Positions 26,745-34,040 of a stretch of DNA of 64,000 nucleotides are shown here, piece by piece (position 1 is the first letter of the stretch; each line of letters starts with the position of its first letter). A program made the translations under genes and the position numbers. The notes beneath the pieces were generated by a model that was not told the DNA's origin, did not search any database, and saw nothing but the letters and a program-made list of their open reading frames with translations. The stretch is from Candidatus Fukatsuia endosymbiont of Tuberolachnus salignus (GTDB lineage Bacteria > Pseudomonadota > Gammaproteobacteria > Enterobacterales > Enterobacteriaceae). The stretch covers positions 2,790,001 through 2,854,000 of the forward strand of contig NZ_OZ034983.1 in NCBI RefSeq assembly GCF_964030845.1. The letters are read 5' to 3'.

Positions 26745-27143
26745 TTATACCAAAAGCTCAGTACACTGATCGCTGTGATCTTGTGCTGCTTCGAGTGTCA
26801 TTTCCATAGTGATTAACATATCATGCAATCGTTTATGGAAAGTTCGTAACGTGGTTTTTAACGCTTCCTGTGTTTCAGGATCTTTAATCTTTTCAGTCCG
26901 CGAGCCTTTCTCTTTACTGTATAAACCTAGCTGATAGCTGTAGGTAAATCCCTCTTCTTTAAATTTGAGTTCCATCCACCACCCCCAAAATTGACGCTTC
27001 TCTGCCATCAGTTTCACATTGACGCATATCGCTAAACAATCAAAGAAAAAATAATCGTTTTGACACTGCTCCTCACGCAAATAAGGGCCTAACACTGAGA
27101 AACTCTTCATCAATTTACTTTTTGGATGAGCGCTTAACGTCAT
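26745..27143 (-). CDS. crl: Crl, sigma-S activity factor
   Basis: 132 residues, aligned by eye with E. coli Crl (133): TLSAHPKSKLMKSFSVLGPY, QNDYFFFDCLAICVNVK and the aromatic core FWGWWMELKFKEEGFTYSYQ. Crl binds region 2 of sigma S and promotes RNA polymerase holoenzyme assembly. The frame is intact although rpoS in this window has lost its 5' end, so Crl may lack its partner or may be a recent orphan. MITE-A fragments flank it on both sides. Confidence 0.9.
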   Translation of the reverse strand: MTLSAHPKSKLMKSFSVLGPYLREEQCQNDYFFFDCLAICVNVKLMAEKRQFWGWWMELKFKEEGFTYSYQLGLYSKEKGSRTEKIKDPETQEALKTTLRTFHKRLHDMLITMEMTLEAAQDHSDQCTELLV

Positions 27144-27199
27144 TCTTCAGTCTCCTTGTTTTCCATCAACTTTTTTCCTAGCGCAACCTGTGACTACAG

Positions 27200-27300
27200 T
27201 AGACTTCTTGCAAAACTGTAGCGAGTACTGCAAAGTCAAGGCGCCTGAGTGCAGCAACCGCGCAGTACATGAAGATTGCTAGCACCCCGTAACGCAAAAT
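27200..27300. repeat. MITE-A copy, right end missing
   Basis: It begins TAGACTTCTTGCAAAACTGT and keeps the family interior (AAGTCAAGGCGCCTGAGTGC, GTACATGAAGATT, CACCCCGTAACGCAAAAT). It stops before the right inverted repeat, 27 bp from the nhaA stop codon. Confidence 0.8.
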
Positions 27301-27326
27301 GGGTATATCCTGACATATCGATAAAT

Positions 27327-28508
27327 TTAATCGCCTTTCACCGCTCTCAGTGGCGGTAATGTGAAACGTAGCAGAAAGTAACCGACGACTGCCGCGGCAG
27401 TCGAACCAAGCAATATTCCCAGTTTAGAATAAGTGAGTAAACTGATATCCACACCGTCAAAAGCCAGTGAAGCGATAAATATTGACATAGTGAAACCGAT
27501 ACCACAAAGGACAGCAACCGAAAAAATCTGTTTGAAATTAATCGAATGAGGCAATTTAGCGACACCGGATTTAACGGCCAGCCAGCTAAAAACAAAAATT
27601 CCCAGTGGCTTGCCTATAAATAAACCACAGGCAATGCCTAATGGCAGTAACGCCGTTAACCCTGGGATCGACACCCCTGTTAAAGACACGCCGGCATTAG
27701 CAAAAGCAAATAAAGGTAAGATAAGGTAGGCGACCCATGGATGTAAACTGTGTTCCAGAGTCTCAGAAGGCGAGCGTTTATCCGATGTATGTAATGGTAT
27801 CATAAAGCCAAGGATCACCCCTGCCAAGGTAGCATGTACGCCAGATTTAAGAATACTCACCCACAATACCAGACCGACTATCACATACACCGAGGTTTTC
27901 CCTACCCCACGCCAGTTCATATAAGCCAGTAATGCGATAGCCACCGCAGCAATACCAAGCGCCGGCAAAGAAACTTCATTAGTATAGAAAAAAGCGATGA
28001 TAATGATGACCCCAAGATCATCAATAATAGCCAATGCCAACAAAAAAACTTTTAGGCTGGTTGGCACTCTATTACCCAATAAAGCCATCACCCCAAGGGC
28101 AAAGGCAATATCGGTCGCAGCAGGGATAGCCCATCCCTGACGGGTAATCTCATCCGCACCATTAAACAGTAAATAGATCACAGCAGGCACTAACATACCT
28201 CCCAGAGCAGCAATAGCCGGAAACACCGCTTTATCACGCCCCGCGAGAGATCCTTGCAATAACTCACGTTTTACTTCCAATCCCACGACCAGAAAGAAAA
28301 TCGCCATCAAGCCATCGTTAATCCATAGTAATAGCGGTTTATCGATCTCCAATGAAGCAATTTTTACCACAACCGGTGTATCGATAAACATCTGATAAAA
28401 ATTATACAATGGACTATTTGCGAGAGTCAGTGCCACAATTGCAGTCATTATTAAAATAAGGCCACCTGCTGCCTCTAAACGCAAAAACTGACGAATAATA
28501 TTTTTCAC
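27327..28508 (-). CDS. nhaA: NhaA, Na+/H+ antiporter
   Basis: 393 residues, about 12 transmembrane helices. Catalytic Asp pair in ALAIIDDLGVI, plus AIPAATDIAFALGVMALLG (the TM IV assembly) and KSGVHATLAGVILGF. It exports two protons' worth of charge for Na+ at the inner membrane, helping Na+ and alkaline tolerance. The regulator nhaR, adjacent in E. coli, is not present here. MITE-A copies lie on each side, including one shortly before the start codon. Confidence 0.95.
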   Translation of the reverse strand: MKNIIRQFLRLEAAGGLILIMTAIVALTLANSPLYNFYQMFIDTPVVVKIASLEIDKPLLLWINDGLMAIFFLVVGLEVKRELLQGSLAGRDKAVFPAIAALGGMLVPAVIYLLFNGADEITRQGWAIPAATDIAFALGVMALLGNRVPTSLKVFLLALAIIDDLGVIIIIAFFYTNEVSLPALGIAAVAIALLAYMNWRGVGKTSVYVIVGLVLWVSILKSGVHATLAGVILGFMIPLHTSDKRSPSETLEHSLHPWVAYLILPLFAFANAGVSLTGVSIPGLTALLPLGIACGLFIGKPLGIFVFSWLAVKSGVAKLPHSINFKQIFSVAVLCGIGFTMSIFIASLAFDGVDISLLTYSKLGILLGSTAAAVVGYFLLRFTLPPLRAVKGD

Positions 28509-28543
28509 AATGAATACCCCTTAGCATCGGATGAGGACACCAG

Positions 28544-28690
28544 TAGACTTCTTGCAAAACCATAGCAAGTGTGATGAAGTCAAAGCGCCTGACGTGTGCC
28601 GCAACCGCAGTGTACATGCGAGTACATGAAGATTACGAGCACCACGTAACGCAAAATTCGCAGCACGTAGTCGGTTTTGCAAGAAGTCTA
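28544..28690. repeat. MITE-A reference copy (147 bp)
   Basis: TA-flanked element with near-perfect arms TAGACTTCTTGCAAAACC and GGTTTTGCAAGAAGTCTA; removing the TA on each side leaves GACTTCTTGCAAAACC as the terminal repeat. The interior shares AAGTCAA, GTACATG, GATTA/TGAGCACCACGTAACGC with the copy at 44883. TA ends suggest an IS630/Tc1-type parent. Confidence 0.88.
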
Positions 28691-28765
28691 GTACTTTTCC
28701 CCCGGAGTCTACACCGATTACACCACCATTACACTTAAGTGTTGATCTAACAACGAAATAAAAAA

Positions 28766-28797
28766 TCCTCGACGAATACCGAGGATTTTTTATTTTA
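28766..28797. terminator. Rho-independent terminator downstream of dnaJ
   Basis: AAAATCCTCG-ACGAATA-CCGAGGATTTTTTATTTT: a strong stem with A-run and T-run, so it can work in both directions. It lies about 40 nt beyond the dnaJ stop. Confidence 0.85.
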
Positions 28798-28837
28798 CTC
28801 ACACAGCCTGAATAGACAAGCGATAAAAATATTTTTA

Positions 28838-29947
28838 TCAACGAGTTAAATCATCAAAAAACTTTTTAACACCGTCCAGGAAACTTTTCGAACGTGGACT
28901 ATTTTTTTCATCCGCCGTACCTGAAAAACTACGCAACAACTGTTTTTGTTCTTCATTCAAGTTAACGGGTGTCTCAACGACAACACGACAGAATAAATCA
29001 CCTTTATCACTACCACGGACAGATTTAACACCTTTGCCACGGAGACGGAACGACTTGTTCGTTTGCGTTTCCGCGGATATTTTTAATTTAATCCGACCCT
29101 CTAAGGTGGGTACTTCAATTTCACCCCCCAAGGCAGCTGCTGCAAAATTAATAGGGACGTCACAATACAGATCATTGCCATCACGCTTAAAAATCGGATG
29201 GGATTTTACTTCTACCTGAACGTATAAATCGCCATCACCAGCACCTTCACCAGACAAACGAATACGGTCTCCTGTATCCACGCCAGCAGGAACTTGCACC
29301 GACAAAGTTTTAGATTTTTCTCGCTGTCCCTTTCCACCACATTTACTGCACTTATCTTTAGTGATTTTGCCACTACCCGCGCAATGAGGGCAAGTTTGCT
29401 GTACAGTAAAGAAGCCTTGTTTTATACATACTTCACCATTGCCTTTGCAAGTAGGACAGGCCGGCTGAGAACTACCGGGTCTCGCACCACTGCCGTGGCA
29501 ACCATCACAGGTCTTCAGGGTTGAGAAGCTAATTTCTTTGGTAACACCGCGCACAGCTTCTTCCAGTGTCAACTTCAGGTCATAACGCAGATCCGAACCA
29601 CGGCGGCGTTGGCTGCTGCTCTGGCTACGCCCTCCCCCAAAAAAACTCTGAAATATATCACCCAGGTCTTCGCCAAAATCGCCACCGAAACCGGCAGCTG
29701 ATGAAGGTCCCCCCATTCCGCCAGCTTGGAAAGCGGCATGACCGTATTGATCGTATGCCGCCCGTTTTTCCTTATCGCTTAAAATTTTATTAGCTTCGTT
29801 AACTTCCTTGAATTTAGCTTCAGCGTCCTTCTCCTGATTACGATCAGGATGGTATTTATTTGCTTTCTTTCTATAGGCTTTTTTGATTTCATCATCTGTC
29901 GCATTTCTACCGACGCCTAAAACCTCGTAATAATCTCTATCCGCCAT
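28838..29947 (-). CDS. dnaJ: DnaJ (Hsp40) co-chaperone
   Basis: 369 residues. The J domain (1-70) has HPD in KYHPDRNQ, followed by a Gly/Phe-rich linker (FGGDFGEDLGDIFQSFFGGG). Four CxxCxGxG zinc repeats (CDGCHGSG, CPTCKGNG, CPHCAGSG, CSKCGGKG) and two C-terminal substrate-binding barrels complete it. DnaJ delivers clients to DnaK and stimulates its ATPase. It is cotranscribed after dnaK with a 109-bp gap that contains a hairpin. Confidence 0.97.
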   Translation of the reverse strand: MADRDYYEVLGVGRNATDDEIKKAYRKKANKYHPDRNQEKDAEAKFKEVNEANKILSDKEKRAAYDQYGHAAFQAGGMGGPSSAAGFGGDFGEDLGDIFQSFFGGGRSQSSSQRRRGSDLRYDLKLTLEEAVRGVTKEISFSTLKTCDGCHGSGARPGSSQPACPTCKGNGEVCIKQGFFTVQQTCPHCAGSGKITKDKCSKCGGKGQREKSKTLSVQVPAGVDTGDRIRLSGEGAGDGDLYVQVEVKSHPIFKRDGNDLYCDVPINFAAAALGGEIEVPTLEGRIKLKISAETQTNKSFRLRGKGVKSVRGSDKGDLFCRVVVETPVNLNEEQKQLLRSFSGTADEKNSPRSKSFLDGVKKFFDDLTR

Positions 29948-29965
29948 TATTTCTTCCTACCCTTC

Positions 29966-30004
29966 ACATACGCGCACGGGCGCAGAGTTGCCTCAACGCC
30001 CGTG
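29966..30004 (-). other. Hairpin between dnaK and dnaJ
   Basis: CGCACGGGCG...CGCCCGTGC forms a strong GC stem without a following T-run, so it is more likely an mRNA processing or stability element than a terminator. Confidence 0.6.
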
Positions 30005-30056
30005 CCGGTTTTCAGCCGTAGTAACTACTACTACCACCGTGCCCGCTTAAAGGCGA

Positions 30057-32015
30057 TTATTTTTTATTCTTTTTTTGCTCGTCATCTTTTACTTCTTCGA
30101 ACTCAGCGTCAACAATGTCATCTTCTGTTTTAGCCTTAGCACCGTTATCACTCGATCCCGATGTATCGGCTTGTTGCTGCACCGCTTCCAGTAGTTTGCT
30201 TGAGTATTGTTCCAGCTTCTGAATTTTTGCAGTCATTTCATCTTTGTCTTCACCTTTAGCCGCAGTCTTCAGTGCAGTTAACGCTTCTTCAATGGCAGTT
30301 TTATCTTCTGCCACCAACTTGTCGCCAACGTCTTTTAGCTGCTTTTCCGTGCTATGAATCAGATGATCAGCCTGATTACGTGTCTGCACCAATTGCTCAA
30401 ACTTAAGGTCATTTTCAGCGTTAGCTTTCGCATCCTCTACCATTTTTTGGATTTCTGCTTCTTCCAGACCCGAGGAAGCTTTAATGGTGATCTTTTGCTC
30501 ACGCCCACTGTTTTTGTCTTTCGCAGAAACATGCAAAATACCATCGGCATCAATATCAAAGGTAACTTCAATTTGAGGCATACCACGCTGTGTTGGTGCA
30601 ATACCATCGAGGTTAAATTGACCCAAGGATTTATTGTCACTAACACGTTTACGTTCACCCTGTAGCACATGAATAGTTACTGCAGACTGGTTATCTTCCG
30701 CAGTAGAAAAAACTTGGCTGTGCTTGGTGGGAACAGTCGTATTCTTGGTGATTAATGCTGTCATCACCCCACCCATCGTCTCAATACCGAGTGATAACGG
30801 AGTCACATCAAGCAATAACACATCTTTCACGTCACCAGCAAGAACACCACCCTGAACGGCTGCACCGATAGCGACAGCTTCATCTGGGTTGACATCTTTA
30901 CGGGGTTCTTTACCAAAGAATTCAGCAACTTTCTTCTGTACCATCGGCATACGCGTCTGACCGCCAACCAAAACGACATCCTGAATCTTATCAACAGACA
31001 GGTTCGCATCTTTCAACGCCACTTTTAACGGTTCGATGGAACGTTTGACCAAGTCCTCTACCAGTGACTCCAGTTTTGTCCTCGTCACCTTAATATTCAT
31101 GTGTTTTGGACCAGAAGCATCGGCAGTAACATATGGCAGGTTAACATCCGTCTGTTGAGCGGAAGAAAGTTCGATTTTCGCTTTTTCTGCCGCTTCTTTC
31201 AGACGCTGCATTGCCAAGGGATCCTGACGTAAATCAATACCCTGTTCTTTCTTAAACTCTTCAACCAGATAATTAATCAAGCGGTTATCGAAGTCTTCAC
31301 CGCCGAGATGCGTGTCGCCATTGGTTGCCAGCACTTCAAAGGTTTTCTCACCATCAGTGTCGCTGATTTCAATAATAGAGATATCGAAAGTACCCCCACC
31401 CAGATCATAAACGGCAATCGTGCGATCACCCTTTTCTTTATCTAGTCCGTAAGCCAAAGCAGCGGCGGTAGGTTCATTGATAATACGCTTTACTTCCAAA
31501 CCAGCAATACGACCTGCATCTTTGGTTGCCTGACGTTGAGCATCGTTAAAATAAGCAGGTACAGTGATAACCGCCGCAGTAACCGTTTCACCGAGATAAT
31601 CTTCCGCCGTTTTCTTCATTTTTTTCAGTATTTCGGCAGAAATTTGCGGAGGCGCCATCTTCTCGCCTCTCACCTCGACCCAAGCATCACCGTTATCAGC
31701 GGCAACGATCTTATACGGCATGATACCTTTATCACGTTGTGCTTCCTCGTCTTCAAAACGACGACCAATCAAACGTTTGATGGCATACAGTGTATTTTGT
31801 GGATTGGTGACAGCCTGACGCTTAGCCGGTTGCCCCACCAAAATTTCTCCATTTTCAGTATAGGCAACAACAGAAGGCGTAGTACGATCACCTTCGCTGT
31901 TTTCCAGAACACGTGCCTTTTTACCATCCATAACAGCGACACAAGAGTTCGTCGTACCCAAGTCGATACCAATAATTTTAGATCTATTCTTTTTTTGCTG
32001 CTGTTGTTCAGTCAT
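30057..32015 (-). CDS. dnaK: DnaK (Hsp70) chaperone
   Basis: 652 residues. Nucleotide-binding domain with IGIDLGTTNSCVAVMDG, AVYDLGGGTFDISI and VVLVGGQTRMPMVQ; linker DVLLLDVTPLSLGIE; substrate domain; lid and the C-terminal EEVKDD tail for co-chaperone binding. It has about 13 extra N-terminal residues (MTEQQQQKKNRSK) ahead of the usual KIIGIDLGTT. No alternative start codon exists between them, so the extension is probably real. It is under a sigma-32 promoter and followed by dnaJ. Confidence 0.97.
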   Translation of the reverse strand: MTEQQQQKKNRSKIIGIDLGTTNSCVAVMDGKKARVLENSEGDRTTPSVVAYTENGEILVGQPAKRQAVTNPQNTLYAIKRLIGRRFEDEEAQRDKGIMPYKIVAADNGDAWVEVRGEKMAPPQISAEILKKMKKTAEDYLGETVTAAVITVPAYFNDAQRQATKDAGRIAGLEVKRIINEPTAAALAYGLDKEKGDRTIAVYDLGGGTFDISIIEISDTDGEKTFEVLATNGDTHLGGEDFDNRLINYLVEEFKKEQGIDLRQDPLAMQRLKEAAEKAKIELSSAQQTDVNLPYVTADASGPKHMNIKVTRTKLESLVEDLVKRSIEPLKVALKDANLSVDKIQDVVLVGGQTRMPMVQKKVAEFFGKEPRKDVNPDEAVAIGAAVQGGVLAGDVKDVLLLDVTPLSLGIETMGGVMTALITKNTTVPTKHSQVFSTAEDNQSAVTIHVLQGERKRVSDNKSLGQFNLDGIAPTQRGMPQIEVTFDIDADGILHVSAKDKNSGREQKITIKASSGLEEAEIQKMVEDAKANAENDLKFEQLVQTRNQADHLIHSTEKQLKDVGDKLVAEDKTAIEEALTALKTAAKGEDKDEMTAKIQKLEQYSSKLLEAVQQQADTSGSSDNGAKAKTEDDIVDAEFEEVKDDEQKKNKK

Positions 32016-32126
32016 CTGAAATTACCCCAAAAAAATTTATCATCAACCTGCGGAAGGATGGTTAATTCTCAACTGCCTATTAATTCCATCACACCACAAT
32101 ATTAGTTATTACAGTTAGCAGATAAG

Positions 32127-32152
32127 ATGGGGTCATGCATCACAGCATCAAG
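32127..32152 (-). promoter_or_regulatory. Sigma-32 heat-shock promoter of dnaK
   Basis: On the minus strand CTTGAT (32152-32147) is followed after 14 nt by CCCCAT (32132-32127), matching the sigma-32 consensus CTTGAA-N13-15-CCCCAT. The E. coli dnaK P1 promoter also has CCCCCTTGATG and CCCCAT. It lies about 110 bp before the dnaK start. Confidence 0.88.
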
Positions 32153-32215
32153 GGGAGAAATGAAAAAAATTATTTTTTATCGCCTTAGGCCGTCTTTTTC
32201 CCAAGTTAAAAACTG

Positions 32216-32782
32216 TTATTTAACACGAGAAACATATTCACCAGAGCGGGTATCCACTTTAATTATTTCACCTTGTTGCACAAACAACGGTACCTTAACC
32301 ACCGCACCCGTACTCAAGGTTGCCGGCTTACCACCGGTACCTGCGGTATCCCCTTTCAACCCCGGATCAGTGTCAACAATTTTAAGTTCAATAAAATTCG
32401 GCGGACTCACTGCAATTGGCTGACCATTCCACAAAGTCAAAACACATTCGGCCTGTTCCACCAGCCATTTTGCATTTGCAGCAACAGCCTTCTTATCGGC
32501 AGCTAATTGCTCAAAATTGTCGTTATTCATGAAATGCCAAAATTCACCGTCGTTATATAAATAGGTCAAGTTCATATCGACCACATCCGCCGAGGGAACA
32601 GTATCAGTAGACTTGAAAGTTTTTTCCAATAATTTACCGGAAACCAGCTTACGAATACGGGTACGGGCAAATGCCTGCCCTTTGCCTGGTTTAACGAATT
32701 CACTGTCAATAATGGAACAGGGTTCGCCGTCTAACATGATTTTAAGACCGGAACGAAATTCGTTGCTAGAATAAGTCGCCAT
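32216..32782 (-). CDS. efp: Elongation factor P
   Basis: 188 residues from the ATG at 32782 (MATYSSNEFRSGLKIMLDGE). The frame stays open further upstream to 33112, but that part is antisense to epmB and has no EF-P homology. Lys34 in KPGKGQAF is the residue beta-lysylated by EpmA with EpmB. EF-P relieves ribosome stalling at polyproline stretches. Its modifier gene epmB is divergent next door, as in E. coli. Confidence 0.96.
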   Translation of the reverse strand: MATYSSNEFRSGLKIMLDGEPCSIIDSEFVKPGKGQAFARTRIRKLVSGKLLEKTFKSTDTVPSADVVDMNLTYLYNDGEFWHFMNNDNFEQLAADKKAVAANAKWLVEQAECVLTLWNGQPIAVSPPNFIELKIVDTDPGLKGDTAGTGGKPATLSTGAVVKVPLFVQQGEIIKVDTRSGEYVSRVK

Positions 32783-32816
32783 GATGGCCCTCTCGGAGCT
32801 AGTAGCTAAATAAAAA

Positions 32817-33839
32817 ATGACACGCATTGTAACCCTAAATACATCTGCTAGAGAAGATTGGTTGCAGCAACTCGCTGACGCCATCACCGATCCTGACGAA
32901 TTGTTGCATCTTTTAGCGCTCAATAAACATCCAGATTTACCACAAGGCCGTGATGCACGTCGCCTATTTCCTCTGCGCGTTCCCAGAGCCTTCGTCGCAC
33001 GCATGCAAGCCGGTAATGCCAAAGATCCCCTGCTGCTGCAAGTTCTCACCGCCCGGGAAGAGTTTATAGTTGCACCCGGTTTTACGCACGATCCTCTGGA
33101 AGAACAACGCACTGTAGTACCCGGTCTGCTGCATAAATATCATAATCGTGCACTGCTATTGGTGAAAGGAGGCTGCGCTATCAATTGTCGCTACTGCTTC
33201 CGCCGTCATTTTCCTTATCAGGATAATCAAGGCAATAAAGACAATTGGCGTCAATCATTACAATATATTCGTCAACACACTGAACTTGATGAAATCATTT
33301 TCTCCGGTGGTGATCCTTTGATGGCAAAAGATCATGAACTCAATTGGTTAATCACTGAGCTTGAAAACATTCAGCATATTAAACGACTACGTATTCATAC
33401 TCGTCTGCCTGTGGTGATCCCGGCACGCATTACCAAAGCGTTGTGCCAACAGTTTTCTGATTCAAACCTACAAATATTGATGGTGACACATATCAACCAT
33501 GCAAACGAAATCGATCAGCCATTGTGTGACAGCATGGCACAATTGAAACGTGCAGGAGTAACATTACTGAATCAGAGTGTCTTGCTAAGAGGTATCAATG
33601 ATACTGTGATAGCACTGGTAGAACTTAGTAATGCTTTGTTTGATGCTGGTATTTTGCCCTACTACATTCATCTATTGGATAAAGTGCAGGGCGCAGCACA
33701 TTTTATGATCGATGACAATGAAGCACGGCATCTAATAAAAGGACTATTAAGCCGTGTATCTGGTTATCTGGTGCCGCGCCTCGTGCGAGAAATTGGCGGT
33801 GCGATGAGTAAAACACCACTGGAACTCAAGCTCACGTAA
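32817..33839 (+). CDS. epmB: EpmB, lysine 2,3-aminomutase for EF-P modification
   Basis: 340 residues. The radical-SAM cluster motif CAINCRYCFRRHF (CxxxCxxC) is near residue 120, followed by the SAM-binding EIIFSGGDPLMAKD and a C-terminal PLP-binding region (YYIHLLDKVQGAAHF). It converts (S)-alpha-lysine to (R)-beta-lysine, which EpmA attaches to EF-P Lys34. It is divergent from efp with 34 bp between the starts. Confidence 0.95.
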   Translation: MTRIVTLNTSAREDWLQQLADAITDPDELLHLLALNKHPDLPQGRDARRLFPLRVPRAFVARMQAGNAKDPLLLQVLTAREEFIVAPGFTHDPLEEQRTVVPGLLHKYHNRALLLVKGGCAINCRYCFRRHFPYQDNQGNKDNWRQSLQYIRQHTELDEIIFSGGDPLMAKDHELNWLITELENIQHIKRLRIHTRLPVVIPARITKALCQQFSDSNLQILMVTHINHANEIDQPLCDSMAQLKRAGVTLLNQSVLLRGINDTVIALVELSNALFDAGILPYYIHLLDKVQGAAHFMIDDNEARHLIKGLLSRVSGYLVPRLVREIGGAMSKTPLELKLT

Positions 33840-33912
33840 AACTGGGTTTAAACTGCTGAGTTTGAAAATAGACGAATAGATTTGGTAAGAGGTCTACTGA
33901 TATATTGTTAAT

Positions 33913-33941
33913 GTTAAAATGAGTTGAGTATTGAGTATAAT
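33913..33941 (+). promoter_or_regulatory. Candidate sigma-70 promoter of aceE
   Basis: TATAAT at 33936-33941 matches the -10 consensus exactly. GTTAAA at 33913-33918 is a weak -35 with 17-nt spacing. No ATTGGT-N3-ACCAAT PdhR operator is visible. The -35 is weak, so the call is tentative. Confidence 0.45.
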
Positions 33942-34040
33942 GACTTCGGTGTTTTCACCAAGAGCATGTGCTTTGTCCCTGAGAATTAAGCACAGGGTAA
34001 CCGAGTATAACCCATTGAAAGACAAAGAAGGAATACCACC

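Noticed and set aside
32783..33112. N-terminal extension of EF-P to 298 residues
   Set aside because: The extra frame is antisense to epmB and EF-P starts at MATYSSNEFRSG in the family.
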